From Balneolaceae bacterium (GTDB taxonomy: Bacteria > Bacteroidota > Rhodothermia > Balneolales > Balneolaceae): a stretch of DNA of 49,109 bases. Shown here piece after piece: positions 19,366 through 27,328 of the stretch. Location of the stretch: positions 1 through 49,109 of the forward strand of contig VEMX01000050.1 in the NCBI GenBank assembly GCA_009711805.1, written 5' to 3'. Each line of letters begins with the position of its first letter. Positions within the stretch are counted from its first letter, which is position 1. The notes below the pieces were generated by a model. That model did not search any database, was not told the DNA's origin, and was given only the letters and a program-made list of their open reading frames with translations. Position numbers and translations under genes: made by a program.

Positions 19366-19783
19366 TTAATTTTTTCCTTTCTCGAGAGCCACACCCTGTA
19401 TACGTTTGCCATCTTCTAAGTTTGTGATGAGTAGCATACAGGTCCCATTCTGTAAGGAAAGGGCATGAAGCAAGCGCATGGGCGGCTGCCTCGATATAAA
19501 TATCTGTTAAAATTGTTTGTTTGGGGGATTCCATTTTGGAATCGGAAAGAGGTTTCTGCGTAATTGAGGTAATGATAGCAGTGCAGAAACAAAGAAAATC
19601 GATATAGATTTCATTCAAGGCATTAGTCAATTTCACCAATGGCTTGTAGGGTAAAGTCTGATATGTATTCAGTGCGTATTGCAATAGAATAGTATTGTAA
19701 AAAAAAGCTTTTTGAGTCAGTTTCTGATCAATTTTCGTAGTGACCAATATAACTGAGAGTGAGGGATAATGTAAACGATTATT

Positions 19784-19917
19784 TTACTTATTATATCCGT
19801 CCTTAATTCTCTTTAACTGTCTTTCAACAGCATTCAGTTTGTCTTCCGGTGATCGGCACCCCTGGTTGAGCCGGTAGATTCAGAGCATTTCTTTTATCCT
19901 GATCTTTGGTGCATGGC
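19784..19917 (-). pseudogene. decayed 3' fragment of a murA gene
   Basis: Read on the minus strand, codons give EML*IYRLNQG, then PEDKLNAVERQLKRIKD and a TAA stop. This lines up with the end of intact MurA just upstream (EVLRIYHLDRG, then LENKLNAIGAQLKRTQD). An internal TGA and a frame break at the 5' side show it is dead. Homology can be followed to about 19917. It sits 260 bases downstream of murA, in the same orientation. It is either a relic of a tandem copy or of a second murA-like gene. Confidence 0.75.
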
Positions 19918-20180
19918 TCCTCGGTCTGCCGGCTGGAGCCCGCCTGACCGATCGCCCGATTCGATTGGAAATCGCTACATCGATAAATCAGAAATCGTTC
20001 AATTAAATATTCAGATGTGCTAAGCTGATATGAGAGCGGGTACGGGGTGGTTTTATTCCGGCACTTGATCCGAGGGGTTCAGGCTCGTCCGGCTAATGGG
20101 GTGAATTCAAGCAACAAAGCCCTTAACCATCCATCAGACCGATGATCGGTCAAATCAGGTACGGGATAAAAAAAAATAAC
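19918..20180. repeat. REP-like repeat region between murA and its relic
   Basis: The block at 19922-19965, with GTCTGCCGGCT, then CCGCCTGACCGAT and GATTCGA, resembles 39803-39848 (GTCTGACGGCT, CCGTCTGACCGAT, GATTCGA). A small perfect hairpin GACCGAT-G-ATCGGTC is at 20137-20151. Just next to the murA stop on the minus strand is a run of T (20168-20176), so hairpin and run lie in the wrong order for a terminator of murA. Confidence 0.5.
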
Positions 20181-21446
20181 TCAGTCCTGAGTTCTCTTTA
20201 GCTGCGCTCCAATAGCGTTTAGTTTATTCTCCAGTGATTCGTAGCCGCGGTCGAGATGATAAATTCGGAGCACTTCCGTTGTATTTTCTGCAATCATAGC
20301 CGCAAGTACAAGACTGACGCTGGCCCGGAGATCGGTACTCATTACCGAGGCCCCGGTAAGAGCAGTTTTTCCTGAGATAACCACGGTATTTTTTTCAACA
20401 TCCATATCAGCTCCCAGGCGAACCAGCTCGGGAACATAGCTGAAGCGGTCATAATAAACATTGTCGGTAACACTGGAGGTGCCATCAGCCTGGGTCATCA
20501 TAGTGGCCCACTGGGCTTGAAGGTCGGTGGGAAAACCAGGATACACTTCTGCAGTTATAGAAACGGGTTTAATGGTTTCAGGTGCTTTTATATGAATGGC
20601 GTCTTCATCAATATCAACCTGGGTGCCCGTTCTTCGCAATAATCCCGGGAAATTTCCAAGGTGTTCAGGATTGCACCCGGTGAGAGTAAGTTCTGAGTCT
20701 GGGTGCATGGCTCCGGCAATCATAAAAGTACCCAGCTCTATACGATCCGGATCATTAGAGGCTGTAATACCTGAAAGTGAATCTACTCCACGAATAGTAA
20801 GTTGACGGCTGCCAATGCCTTCAATATCAGCCCCCATTTGAACCAGGAAGTTACAAAGCTGTACTACATCCGGTTCTTTGGCCGCATTGTTAATAACAAA
20901 TTTTTCTGCCCTCAGTACTGAAGCCAGCAGCAGGTTAATGGTGGCCCCAACACTGCTGGGCTCTAAGGTAAAACTTCCCCCTTTTAGTTGTTTATCGGCC
21001 GAGGCAATTACATATCCCTTCTCCAGGGAAATATTGATACCCATTTCTTTCATTCCTTTCAGGTGAAGGTCAACCGGGCGTGGTCCCCAGGCGCAACCGC
21101 CAGGTAATGATACTTTGGCTTTGCCATATCTCCCAACTAAGGCACCCAGCATATAAAAAGAAGCTCTCATCTTGCGTACCAGATCATAAGGTGCTTCAAG
21201 ATGGCTTACATTGGCCGGATCAATTTTAAGAGTGTTTTGGTCTTCCAGAAAATCTACCCGGGCCCCGGATACACGAATGACATTATTGAAGGTGTAAATG
21301 TCTTTAAGGCGAGGAACATTTGTAATTGTAGTTTCTGAATTACCGAGCAAGGCTGCCGCCATCAAGGGCAAAGCAGCATTTTTAGAGCCGCTAATAGGGA
21401 TGGTGCCTGTGAGTGGGGTGCCGCCTTTAATAATAAACTTATCCAA
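20181..21446 (-). CDS. murA: UDP-N-acetylglucosamine 1-carboxyvinyltransferase
   Basis: A 421-aa cytoplasmic enzyme that adds enolpyruvate to UDP-GlcNAc, the first committed step of peptidoglycan synthesis. The family start MDKFIIKGGTPLTGTIPISG with Lys22 (SGSKNAALP), the catalytic Cys118 in PGGCAWG (fosfomycin-sensitive form), and PVDLHLKGM are all present. GFPTDLQAQ and the C-terminal YHLDRGYESLENKL are conserved. Its start overlaps the end of the biotin carrier gene by 8 bases, implying translational coupling. Confidence 0.96.
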   Translation of the reverse strand: MDKFIIKGGTPLTGTIPISGSKNAALPLMAAALLGNSETTITNVPRLKDIYTFNNVIRVSGARVDFLEDQNTLKIDPANVSHLEAPYDLVRKMRASFYMLGALVGRYGKAKVSLPGGCAWGPRPVDLHLKGMKEMGINISLEKGYVIASADKQLKGGSFTLEPSSVGATINLLLASVLRAEKFVINNAAKEPDVVQLCNFLVQMGADIEGIGSRQLTIRGVDSLSGITASNDPDRIELGTFMIAGAMHPDSELTLTGCNPEHLGNFPGLLRRTGTQVDIDEDAIHIKAPETIKPVSITAEVYPGFPTDLQAQWATMMTQADGTSSVTDNVYYDRFSYVPELVRLGADMDVEKNTVVISGKTALTGASVMSTDLRASVSLVLAAMIAENTTEVLRIYHLDRGYESLENKLNAIGAQLKRTQD

Positions 21447-21945
21447 TAGTCTTTATCTCCAGTATAGGTGAATTTTTTTCGAGTGATTGTCCGATATTCG
21501 CAGAAATAACCGCAATAGAGCCTCCGACGGGGGCTTTGAGCTCATTTTCCATTTTCATGGCTTCAAGGATAACAAGGGGCTGATCTTTTTCAATTTCGTC
21601 ACCTTCAGCCACCAAAATATCCAGAATTTTACCGGGCATTGGGGCATTCAGTATTCCTTCTTCAACAGCTGCTCCGGTCTTAAACCCGAGCCGGTCAAGG
21701 AGTAAGTCCTGTTCGTTTTTAACATCTACGGAGTGGTGTACGCCATTCATGGTAAAGTGGACAACAGAGCCTTCATAGGATACATTATCCAGTTTGTATA
21801 ATTTTGTTCCCGAACGCAGCATATATCTTCCATTTTCATAAGAGAATTCATAAGAACCTTGTTTGTTCTCAAATGTATAAGAATGGTCTTTGGGGTGGAG
21901 TTCCAGACTGTGGGTTTGTTCACCGATGGTTGCTTCAAATTTCAT
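21439..21945 (-). CDS. biotin/lipoyl-binding carrier protein (acyl-CoA carboxylase type)
   Basis: A 168-aa biotin carrier. A beta-rich N-terminal part of about 95 residues precedes a biotinyl domain at about 97-167: APMPGKI, DQPLVILEAMKMEN with biotinylated Lys131, and a closing GQSLEKNSPILEI. It resembles the carrier of propionyl/methylcrotonyl-type carboxylases more than AccB, as it lacks the Pro/Ala-rich linker. The carboxylase and carboxyltransferase genes are not in the window. It overlaps the upstream small gene by 4 bases and murA by 8. Confidence 0.85.
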   Translation of the reverse strand: MKFEATIGEQTHSLELHPKDHSYTFENKQGSYEFSYENGRYMLRSGTKLYKLDNVSYEGSVVHFTMNGVHHSVDVKNEQDLLLDRLGFKTGAAVEEGILNAPMPGKILDILVAEGDEIEKDQPLVILEAMKMENELKAPVGGSIAVISANIGQSLEKNSPILEIKTIG

Positions 21946-22208
21946 TTCCGTTGCTTTAAGTGGTTAATTCCCGATTTGGTGATTCTGAAAGTAAAGTTGC
22001 CCAGGTTATCCGAGTCGCAATAAGAGGATGGCCCGGCATCCGGTTTATCAGGATCTACGACTTCAACCAGATGGTAACTCATCAGGTTAATCAGGTCATC
22101 TCTTATTTCTCCGTATTGCAGTTGAGTTTCTTCCTGAATGACTTCGAAAGGTTCGGGGTACAGAAGACGTTCTAAAATAGATTTTTCGGACGGAGTAAGT
22201 TTTTTCAT
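21942..22208 (-). CDS. small winged-helix-like protein
   Basis: An 88-aa protein with no signal peptide or membrane segment. It starts KKLTPSEKSILERLL and has a helix-turn-helix-like middle (YGEIRDDLINLMSYHLVEVV), then a beta-rich end FTFRITKSGINHLKQ, similar in shape to a winged helix. I do not recognise the family. It overlaps the biotin carrier gene by 4 bases and leads that short operon with murA; a regulatory role is a guess. Confidence 0.6.
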   Translation of the reverse strand: MKKLTPSEKSILERLLYPEPFEVIQEETQLQYGEIRDDLINLMSYHLVEVVDPDKPDAGPSSYCDSDNLGNFTFRITKSGINHLKQRK

Positions 22209-22250
22209 AATTGGTGATGAAGATAGAACCCAAAAGAAATTATCACAAAT

Positions 22251-22757
22251 CTACTCCACTTTGATATCGCCATAAGATATAAGCCGGTTATTAAGATCAA
22301 AAAGGTACACCCTGTGCAAACCCCTTGCCGATTCAACCGTACCAAATTGCCCAAGTTCAGCAGGATTTATTTGGAAGGCCGAAATACCGGGGGGCAGCGG
22401 CGTTTGTTGGTTAAAGTATACATTTCCAAAGGAGCCATCGGTGTACCGAATGGTCAATACCAATCCATTAACAGATTGCACGCCGGTAACCTCAAATTCA
22501 AAATTGATAACAGACGACACATCAACGGGGTTGGGGAAAGGCGGACGGATATCGATGAGGCCTTCAAATAAAGGGCCTTCGCGCCAGTCATCATTATCGG
22601 CGGATGTAATAGTTCCGCTGTCGTTGGTTTGGGTGATGTTGGAAGGCTGCTGGTAGGCCTGCTCTTCGAACTCTCTTTGTGCATCGTTATTGGTACAGGA
22701 AAGGAGCAGAGTACCCAGGGTTACAAACAACAAAAAAGGGGTAAATGATATCTTCAT
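22251..22757 (-). CDS. putative lipoprotein
   Basis: A 168-aa protein. The start at 22757 is chosen because MKISFTPFLLFVTLGTLLLSC forms a lipoprotein signal with Cys21; an upstream start in the same frame would bury it. The mature part is beta-rich, with an Asp/Asn-rich start and a domain containing FEVTGVQSVNGLVLTIRYTDGS. This looks like a small beta-sandwich; function unknown. It is transcribed divergently from the ArsC-family gene. Confidence 0.7.
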   Translation of the reverse strand: MKISFTPFLLFVTLGTLLLSCTNNDAQREFEEQAYQQPSNITQTNDSGTITSADNDDWREGPLFEGLIDIRPPFPNPVDVSSVINFEFEVTGVQSVNGLVLTIRYTDGSFGNVYFNQQTPLPPGISAFQINPAELGQFGTVESARGLHRVYLFDLNNRLISYGDIKVE

Positions 22758-22859
22758 GGAAAAAGGCACGAACAGATTTATGTATTGCGTTCGAATTCTC
22801 ACGGACAAGCCGTATCTTTCGCTGGAATTAAAGTACGAAACATTCACCACAAAATTATC

Positions 22860-23219
22860 ATGCTTCACCTGGCTGGAATCAAAAATTGTAATAAGATAAG
22901 GGACACTAAGAAATGGCTTGAAGAAAGAGATATAGCCTATGAATTCATTGATCTCAAGAAAGAGCCGTTAAGCCGGCACGAACTGCAGGATTTGAAAGAA
23001 AAAGTGGGGCTGGATGTACTCATCAATAAGCGGGGCAGAACCTGGAGAAACCTGGGCTTGAAGGATTCGAACCCTTCTGAAAAGGAACTCTTTGAAGCAC
23101 TGTTGGAAAACCAGACCATGATAAAACGCCCGGTATTAATACAAGAACATGCCGTTTTGGTAGGCTATGATGAAGATTCCTTTGAGTCATTTATAGGTGA
23201 ATATGACAAATCAGAATGA
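22860..23219 (+). CDS. ArsC/Spx-family (YffB-like) thioredoxin-fold protein
   Basis: A 119-aa thioredoxin-fold protein. The start at 22860 is chosen because LAGIKNCNKIRDTKKWLEE is the usual N-terminus of YffB-like members (normally LYGIKNC). Cys10 is the conserved single cysteine. INKRGRTWR and IKRPVLI are family marks. These proteins are relatives of arsenate reductase ArsC and Spx; the YffB branch reduces small thiols or is of unknown role, so arsenic work is not claimed. Confidence 0.82.
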   Translation: MLHLAGIKNCNKIRDTKKWLEERDIAYEFIDLKKEPLSRHELQDLKEKVGLDVLINKRGRTWRNLGLKDSNPSEKELFEALLENQTMIKRPVLIQEHAVLVGYDEDSFESFIGEYDKSE

Positions 23220-23253
23220 AGGCCTGCGTATTTTGAGAGGAAATGAGTTGTAG

Positions 23254-24048
23254 ATGAGATTTTATATTCTGCTTTTATTTTTGATGATATCCTCGTCGGG
23301 ATTTGGGCAATCTCCTGATGCGGATACCGCTTCGGTTTCCCCAGGAATGGACCAGCTTTTTTCGGTGAAGGAAGAATTTCGATACGAGGTAAAGTACGGT
23401 TTTTTTAAATTGGGATGGATAAACGTCACTCTTTTGAGCGATACCCTTTACCAAGGCAGAATGCTAAAACATTTGTATACCGAAATCGAATCTAATGCGG
23501 GAATCCCTTTTATAGGAAAAGAAGTTGACCAGTATCACAGCTTGTTTTATGTGAACCAGGCCGGCTTGCCGCAGACCGTTCTTTTTTGGAAAGACAATAT
23601 CGACGAACAAGAGTATAATGAAATTCAGTACACCTTCGACCGACAGGCAGATAGTGTATACTATAAAGAAGAAGATGGCAGCCAGGATACCCTAAGCCTG
23701 GAAGATCCGGCCACAGCCGGGCATATCATTTTTTATTTTTCACGTTTATTTGCGGGAAGTGATGAATCTTTTAAGCTCCCGGTTTATGTAACTAAGAAAA
23801 AGGGATACATCTACGCTGATAATTCCCTGGAAACCGAAAAGCGAAACTACGCTGCTTTTGATGAAACCATTAGCGCATATAAACTGGAGGGTACTACAGA
23901 AAATATAGAAGGACCCTTTGGTTTTTCAGGAGATTTCCGGGCCTGGTACCTGACCGATGACCTGCGGGTGCCACTTGAAGCGAGAGTTAAAGTGTTTCTG
24001 GGTAATGTAATAGTAAAGATTATTGAATATAGACGAACAGAATTATGA
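23254..24048 (+). CDS. exported DUF3108 protein
   Basis: A 264-aa protein with a signal peptide (residues 1-19, ending SGFGQ), so periplasmic or outer-membrane associated. [19 protein letters not shown] is the usual start of DUF3108, and the rest is beta-strand rich with [15 protein letters not shown]. The role is unknown. It ends 4 bases inside dut (ATGA overlap) and follows the ArsC-family gene by 34 bases. Confidence 0.8.
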   Translation: MRFYILLLFLMISSSGFGQSPDADTASVSPGMDQLFSVKEEFRYEVKYGFFKLGWINVTLLSDTLYQGRMLKHLYTEIESNAGIPFIGKEVDQYHSLFYVNQAGLPQTVLFWKDNIDEQEYNEIQYTFDRQADSVYYKEEDGSQDTLSLEDPATAGHIIFYFSRLFAGSDESFKLPVYVTKKKGYIYADNSLETEKRNYAAFDETISAYKLEGTTENIEGPFGFSGDFRAWYLTDDLRVPLEARVKVFLGNVIVKIIEYRRTEL

Positions 24049-24491
24049 GCGAAATTTTAATCAAGAAATTACCGCATGCGGCAGGTCTTTCTCTGCCAGC
24101 TTATGAATCAAAATCTGCAGCCGGGATGGATATTCGGGCTGCCCTTAGCGAACCCATAGTGTTAAAACCGGGAGAACGGACATTAATTCCCACGGGCTTG
24201 CAGATGGCCCTTCCCGAAGGGTACGAGGCTCAGATACGTCCCAGGAGCGGCTTGGCTATACGAGATGGCATCACCATGCTTAATACCCCCGGCACTATAG
24301 ACGCTGACTATAGGGGAGAGGTAAAAGTGATAGCAATTAACCATGGGGACGAAGAATTTACCGTAACCCATGGCGACCGTATCGCCCAAATGGTGATAGC
24401 TCCGGTAACCCAGTTTCCTATTATTGAGGTAACCGATTTAGAAACAACGGAACGCGGAGCCGATGGATTTGGTAGTACAGGGGTGAAATAG
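24045..24491 (+). CDS. dut: deoxyuridine 5'-triphosphate nucleotidohydrolase
   Basis: A 148-aa trimeric dUTPase that hydrolyses dUTP to dUMP and pyrophosphate, keeping uracil out of DNA and supplying thymidylate synthesis. All five motifs are present: [27 protein letters not shown] (catalytic Asp in IDADYRG), GDRIAQMVI and [10 protein letters not shown]. Full length. It overlaps the DUF3108 gene by 4 bases. Confidence 0.96.
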   Translation: MSEILIKKLPHAAGLSLPAYESKSAAGMDIRAALSEPIVLKPGERTLIPTGLQMALPEGYEAQIRPRSGLAIRDGITMLNTPGTIDADYRGEVKVIAINHGDEEFTVTHGDRIAQMVIAPVTQFPIIEVTDLETTERGADGFGSTGVK

Positions 24492-24627
24492 AATAGCGAA
24501 TATCAATAACGTACGATAGCTCATCAAGAATTTAGGCCCTTACCTTGATTTAATAAAAGGAAACCAAAACTACCGCAGGCTTTGGCTGAGCCAGATTATA
24601 TCCAATTTTGGAGACTGGTTTGGACTG

Positions 24628-25782
24628 TTGGCCCTGTATGCAATTATTGCAAAATATTCCGATTCAGAGTTTCTGCTCGGGCTTATTATTGTAGTTAAAA
24701 TGCTAAGCCTGGCTTTTTTCTCCCCCATAGCCGGCTATTTCGCAGACCGTTTTAATCGCCGGAAACTAATGATTATGTGTGATTATCTGAGAGGGGCTGC
24801 TATTTTAGGGATTCTGTTTGTGCAGTCTGCAGATATGCTATGGCTGGCTTATGTACTTACGGCTGTACAGATGATGTTATCAGCTATATTTGAACCCGCT
24901 AAAACTTCTTCAATTCCCAACGTTACATCCAGTGAAAACCTGACTAACGCCAATATTATATCCACAGCTTCCTGGAGTATCATTTTTACCACCGGAATGG
25001 CTGTAGGAGGTTTTGCTACAGAATGGCTGGGAACTAACCTGGTGTTGATCCTGGACGGATTGACATATTTACTGTCGGCTTGGTTTATATATCGGGCGGC
25101 TATTCCGCAGCAGCGTTTGTCTAAAGAAGAATTGTACCGTACCCGAAACCCCTTTAAAGGGATTAAGGAAGGTTTGCAGTACCTGTTCAGGAATCACCAT
25201 ATCCTCAGACCTTCCATCGCAAAAGGAACGTCAACGATGTTTTTAGGCGGACTCATTTATATGCTCATTATTGTTAGCGAAGAGGTTTTGATGATGGGGA
25301 GTATAGGTTTGGGACTTTTGTATGCGGCCCGCGGAATAGGTACGGGAATAGGGCCTGTTATTGGCCGCCGGTTGTATAAGGATGAAGGCGACTGGGTGAT
25401 GATGATTGGCTTCAGCATTATCACATGCGGAGTAATGTATCTGATTGTGGGATGGATTAATACTATAAGCCTGATGTTTGTATTCGTACTGCTGGCTCAT
25501 GCGGCGTCCGGAGCTAATTGGGTTTCCAGTACCGTGCTGCTCCAGAAGAGAACGGTTGATACTTTTAGAGGACGAATTTTTAGCACCGAATGGCTACTGT
25601 TTACCGTAGGCAATTCAGTTTCCGTAATCATTGCTTCCCTAATTCTGGAAAGCGGACTACTGACGGTAAAACCATTAATGATGCTATATGGTGGCATTAT
25701 GGTACTGGCAGGGGCTGTATGGACACTCACAATTACGCGTCAGGAAAAAGTGTATCAGCAGCAAATGCTGGATAAACTTTAA
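24628..25782 (+). CDS. MFS transporter (start uncertain)
   Basis: A major facilitator protein of the 12-helix type; 384 aa are seen from the first standard start (TTG at 24628). The family pattern clearly continues upstream in the same frame to about 24523 (LGPYLDLIKGNQNYRRLWL, then SQIISNFGDWFGLLALYAI). The in-frame TAG is at 24517-24519, and there is no ATG, GTG or TTG between it and 24628. GYFADRFNRRKLM is the conserved loop between helices 2 and 3. Substrate unknown. The true start may be a rare codon (ATC at 24523) or a mutated or misread one. It follows dut by at most 136 bases. Confidence 0.75.
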   Translation: MALYAIIAKYSDSEFLLGLIIVVKMLSLAFFSPIAGYFADRFNRRKLMIMCDYLRGAAILGILFVQSADMLWLAYVLTAVQMMLSAIFEPAKTSSIPNVTSSENLTNANIISTASWSIIFTTGMAVGGFATEWLGTNLVLILDGLTYLLSAWFIYRAAIPQQRLSKEELYRTRNPFKGIKEGLQYLFRNHHILRPSIAKGTSTMFLGGLIYMLIIVSEEVLMMGSIGLGLLYAARGIGTGIGPVIGRRLYKDEGDWVMMIGFSIITCGVMYLIVGWINTISLMFVFVLLAHAASGANWVSSTVLLQKRTVDTFRGRIFSTEWLLFTVGNSVSVIIASLILESGLLTVKPLMMLYGGIMVLAGAVWTLTITRQEKVYQQQMLDKL

Positions 25783-25810
25783 TGGATAACACATTGAGCG
25801 GATTTATTCT

Positions 25811-25884
25811 CATTAAGAAGCTCTGGCTTCTTAATGCAGCTCGATGACATAGTCGTTCCTCAGGGGGGGAAGCTCCAGCTTCCC
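25811..25884. repeat. two REP-like hairpins
   Basis: CATTAAGAAGC at 25811-25821 pairs perfectly with GCTTCTTAATG at 25826-25836. GGGAAGCT at 25867-25874 pairs perfectly with AGCTTCCC at 25877-25884. Neither has a T-run, so they are not classic terminators. The rest of 25783-26038 holds nothing I can identify. Confidence 0.6.
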
Positions 25885-26038
25885 GACAATAAAAAACCTA
25901 AAGAGGATATCTCGAATCTCCAGACAGAAGCTTTATAACAGCCTTCAGAATCAGATGTGATAGGGGGCAGATCGGAGGGTAGAAAATTATTGGTATACAT
26001 TGAATCATATTTCAACCACTCAAGGCGTACAGAAAGTC

Positions 26039-26475
26039 TTATTCTACAATGCCAATCTTAAGTGAGGTCACCAGTATGGAGCTTGGAACGATACCTCCCG
26101 AATTCATGGATAGTTGAATTTTTCCCCTTTGTTAACTGTCAGGATTTCTTCTGAAATCTGTTTTTTCCATTGATGATCTTTTATTGCCACCATGATGTGT
26201 TCTTGCGTTGACAGATTTCGAAGCATAACTGATCCTCCTATTTCAAGATTTCTTGCCCATACTTCAAGGTTCAAGTCCATGTTTTCAGAAGCCTCGAATT
26301 CAAGAGCACCGTGAGGGTACACGCAACCACCCAATATATAGGCAGACATCATTCCTCCACCGTCTGGTGCTTCCTGTTTTAATATGATGTCGCCTTTCCA
26401 GGATTTAATATCTTCGGGAGACTCAAACGAGTTAAAGTATAATCTATTGAGATCACTATTTCCATACACCATCAC
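26039..26475 (-). pseudogene. decayed tandem duplicate of the neighbouring lipoprotein
   Basis: Residues NSDLNRLYFNSFES and onward match the adjacent gene (GSDLDFLNIIYSNSFEG onward) over its whole mature length. The signal peptide is missing. Near the end the frame stops early (GEKFNYP, 26104). Adding one A to the AAAAA run restores GEKIQLSMNSGG through SLKIGIVE to a TAA at 26039, matching GDTIQLALGTNQ...SLNIKSYD. The frame is open upstream to the TAG of the neighbour (KSICCRNV before the nominal GTG start), so it once read on from it. A sequencing error in the A-run is an alternative. Confidence 0.7.
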
Positions 26476-26496
26476 ATTGCGACAACAAATGCTTTT

Positions 26497-27006
26497 CTAA
26501 TCATAGGATTTGATATTCAGAGAGTCGATCAACATGGCACTTTCTGTATCTTGATTCGTTCCCAATGCGAGTTGGATGGTATCTCCCTCTGCAGCCGACA
26601 GGTAATCTTGAGAAGAATATATACGCCACCCTCTGTCCGTCACCGCCAGCTCAACCTGATCACCCGAAGTTATATTTTGAAGAGAGATAATACCTCCGGT
26701 TTCTTTACCTTTTGCCCAGGCTTCAAATTTAAGTTGGGTGTTGGAGGGGATGGCAAATCTCAGGAAAGAATGCGGATATGGAACGTCTCCGGTAATGAGA
26801 GCTGACAGCTGGCCTCCCCTGGGTGGGGTATCATCAACCAGAGTTATGGAACCATTGCCTTTCCAATATTCAATATCATGGGCTCCTTCGAAAGAGTTTG
26901 AGTAAATGATATTTAAGAAATCAAGGTCGGATCCGGTTACACCGCATGATGAGAAAAACAGAAGACTGCATACAATGAGAGTAAAAAAATGAATCAATTT
27001 TTTCAT
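26497..27006 (-). CDS. putative lipoprotein with CBM-like beta-sandwich
   Basis: A 169-aa protein with a lipoprotein signal (MKKLIHFFTLIVCSLLFFSSC, Cys21). The mature part starts YSNSFEGAHDIEYWKGN and is all beta strand, shaped like a carbohydrate-binding or concanavalin-like domain, but no binding residues can be assigned. It is intact, unlike its tandem duplicate 21 bases downstream. Role unknown. Confidence 0.7.
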   Translation of the reverse strand: MKKLIHFFTLIVCSLLFFSSCGVTGSDLDFLNIIYSNSFEGAHDIEYWKGNGSITLVDDTPPRGGQLSALITGDVPYPHSFLRFAIPSNTQLKFEAWAKGKETGGIISLQNITSGDQVELAVTDRGWRIYSSQDYLSAAEGDTIQLALGTNQDTESAMLIDSLNIKSYD

Positions 27007-27252
27007 GCTATCAATATTTGTTAACGAGCCCTAAGTGAATCGATGATTCCCAATGATAACCCTTAGCATAGAATTTTGTTGTTCTGAGTTCTCCCCCATA
27101 GATAGCAAATAAAAACAACAAAGTGTGGAAGAAATAAGGACTGGACAAATGACAGAGGGTTGACCATCGCTGGACGGTAAGCGATTGTTTGAATGGTTAC
27201 TCTTGGGGTTAGCTTTTTTGTGATGCTGCTGCGGGATAAGTATAAGGATCAT

Positions 27253-27294
27253 AAAAAAGCCCGGAGTAACCATTAGGTTAAACCGGGCAAAAAA
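27253..27294 (-). terminator. terminator after the S9 peptidase gene
   Basis: GCCCGG at 27259-27264 pairs with CCGGGC at 27283-27288, and GTAACC with GGTT inside. A run of A lies on both sides (27253-27258 and 27289-27294), which on the minus strand gives a T-run after the hairpin. The symmetry suggests it could work in both directions, but no plus-strand gene ends here. It lies 34 bases past the S9 gene stop. Confidence 0.8.
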
Positions 27295-27328
27295 TAAGTT
27301 ACTGGTTAGTTAGCGGAATCTGTGGTAA

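Noticed and set aside
19247-19747. 166-codon minus-strand frame upstream of and overlapping rng
   Set aside because: It overlaps rng by 119 bases out of frame, has no natural stop before it, and its residues match nothing I know. The part from the ATG at 19534 could be a short leader gene but there is no support.
20137-20176. Terminator for murA (hairpin plus T-run)
   Set aside because: On the minus strand the T-run comes before the hairpin, so it cannot act as a classic terminator.
22860-23219. Calling this gene an arsenate reductase
   Set aside because: The YffB-like pattern is clear, it is far from the ars genes, and the branch is not known for arsenate reduction.
27031-27273. 80-codon minus-strand frame between the lipoprotein and the S9 gene
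   Set aside because: It runs into the terminator of the S9 gene and has no protein-like pattern.
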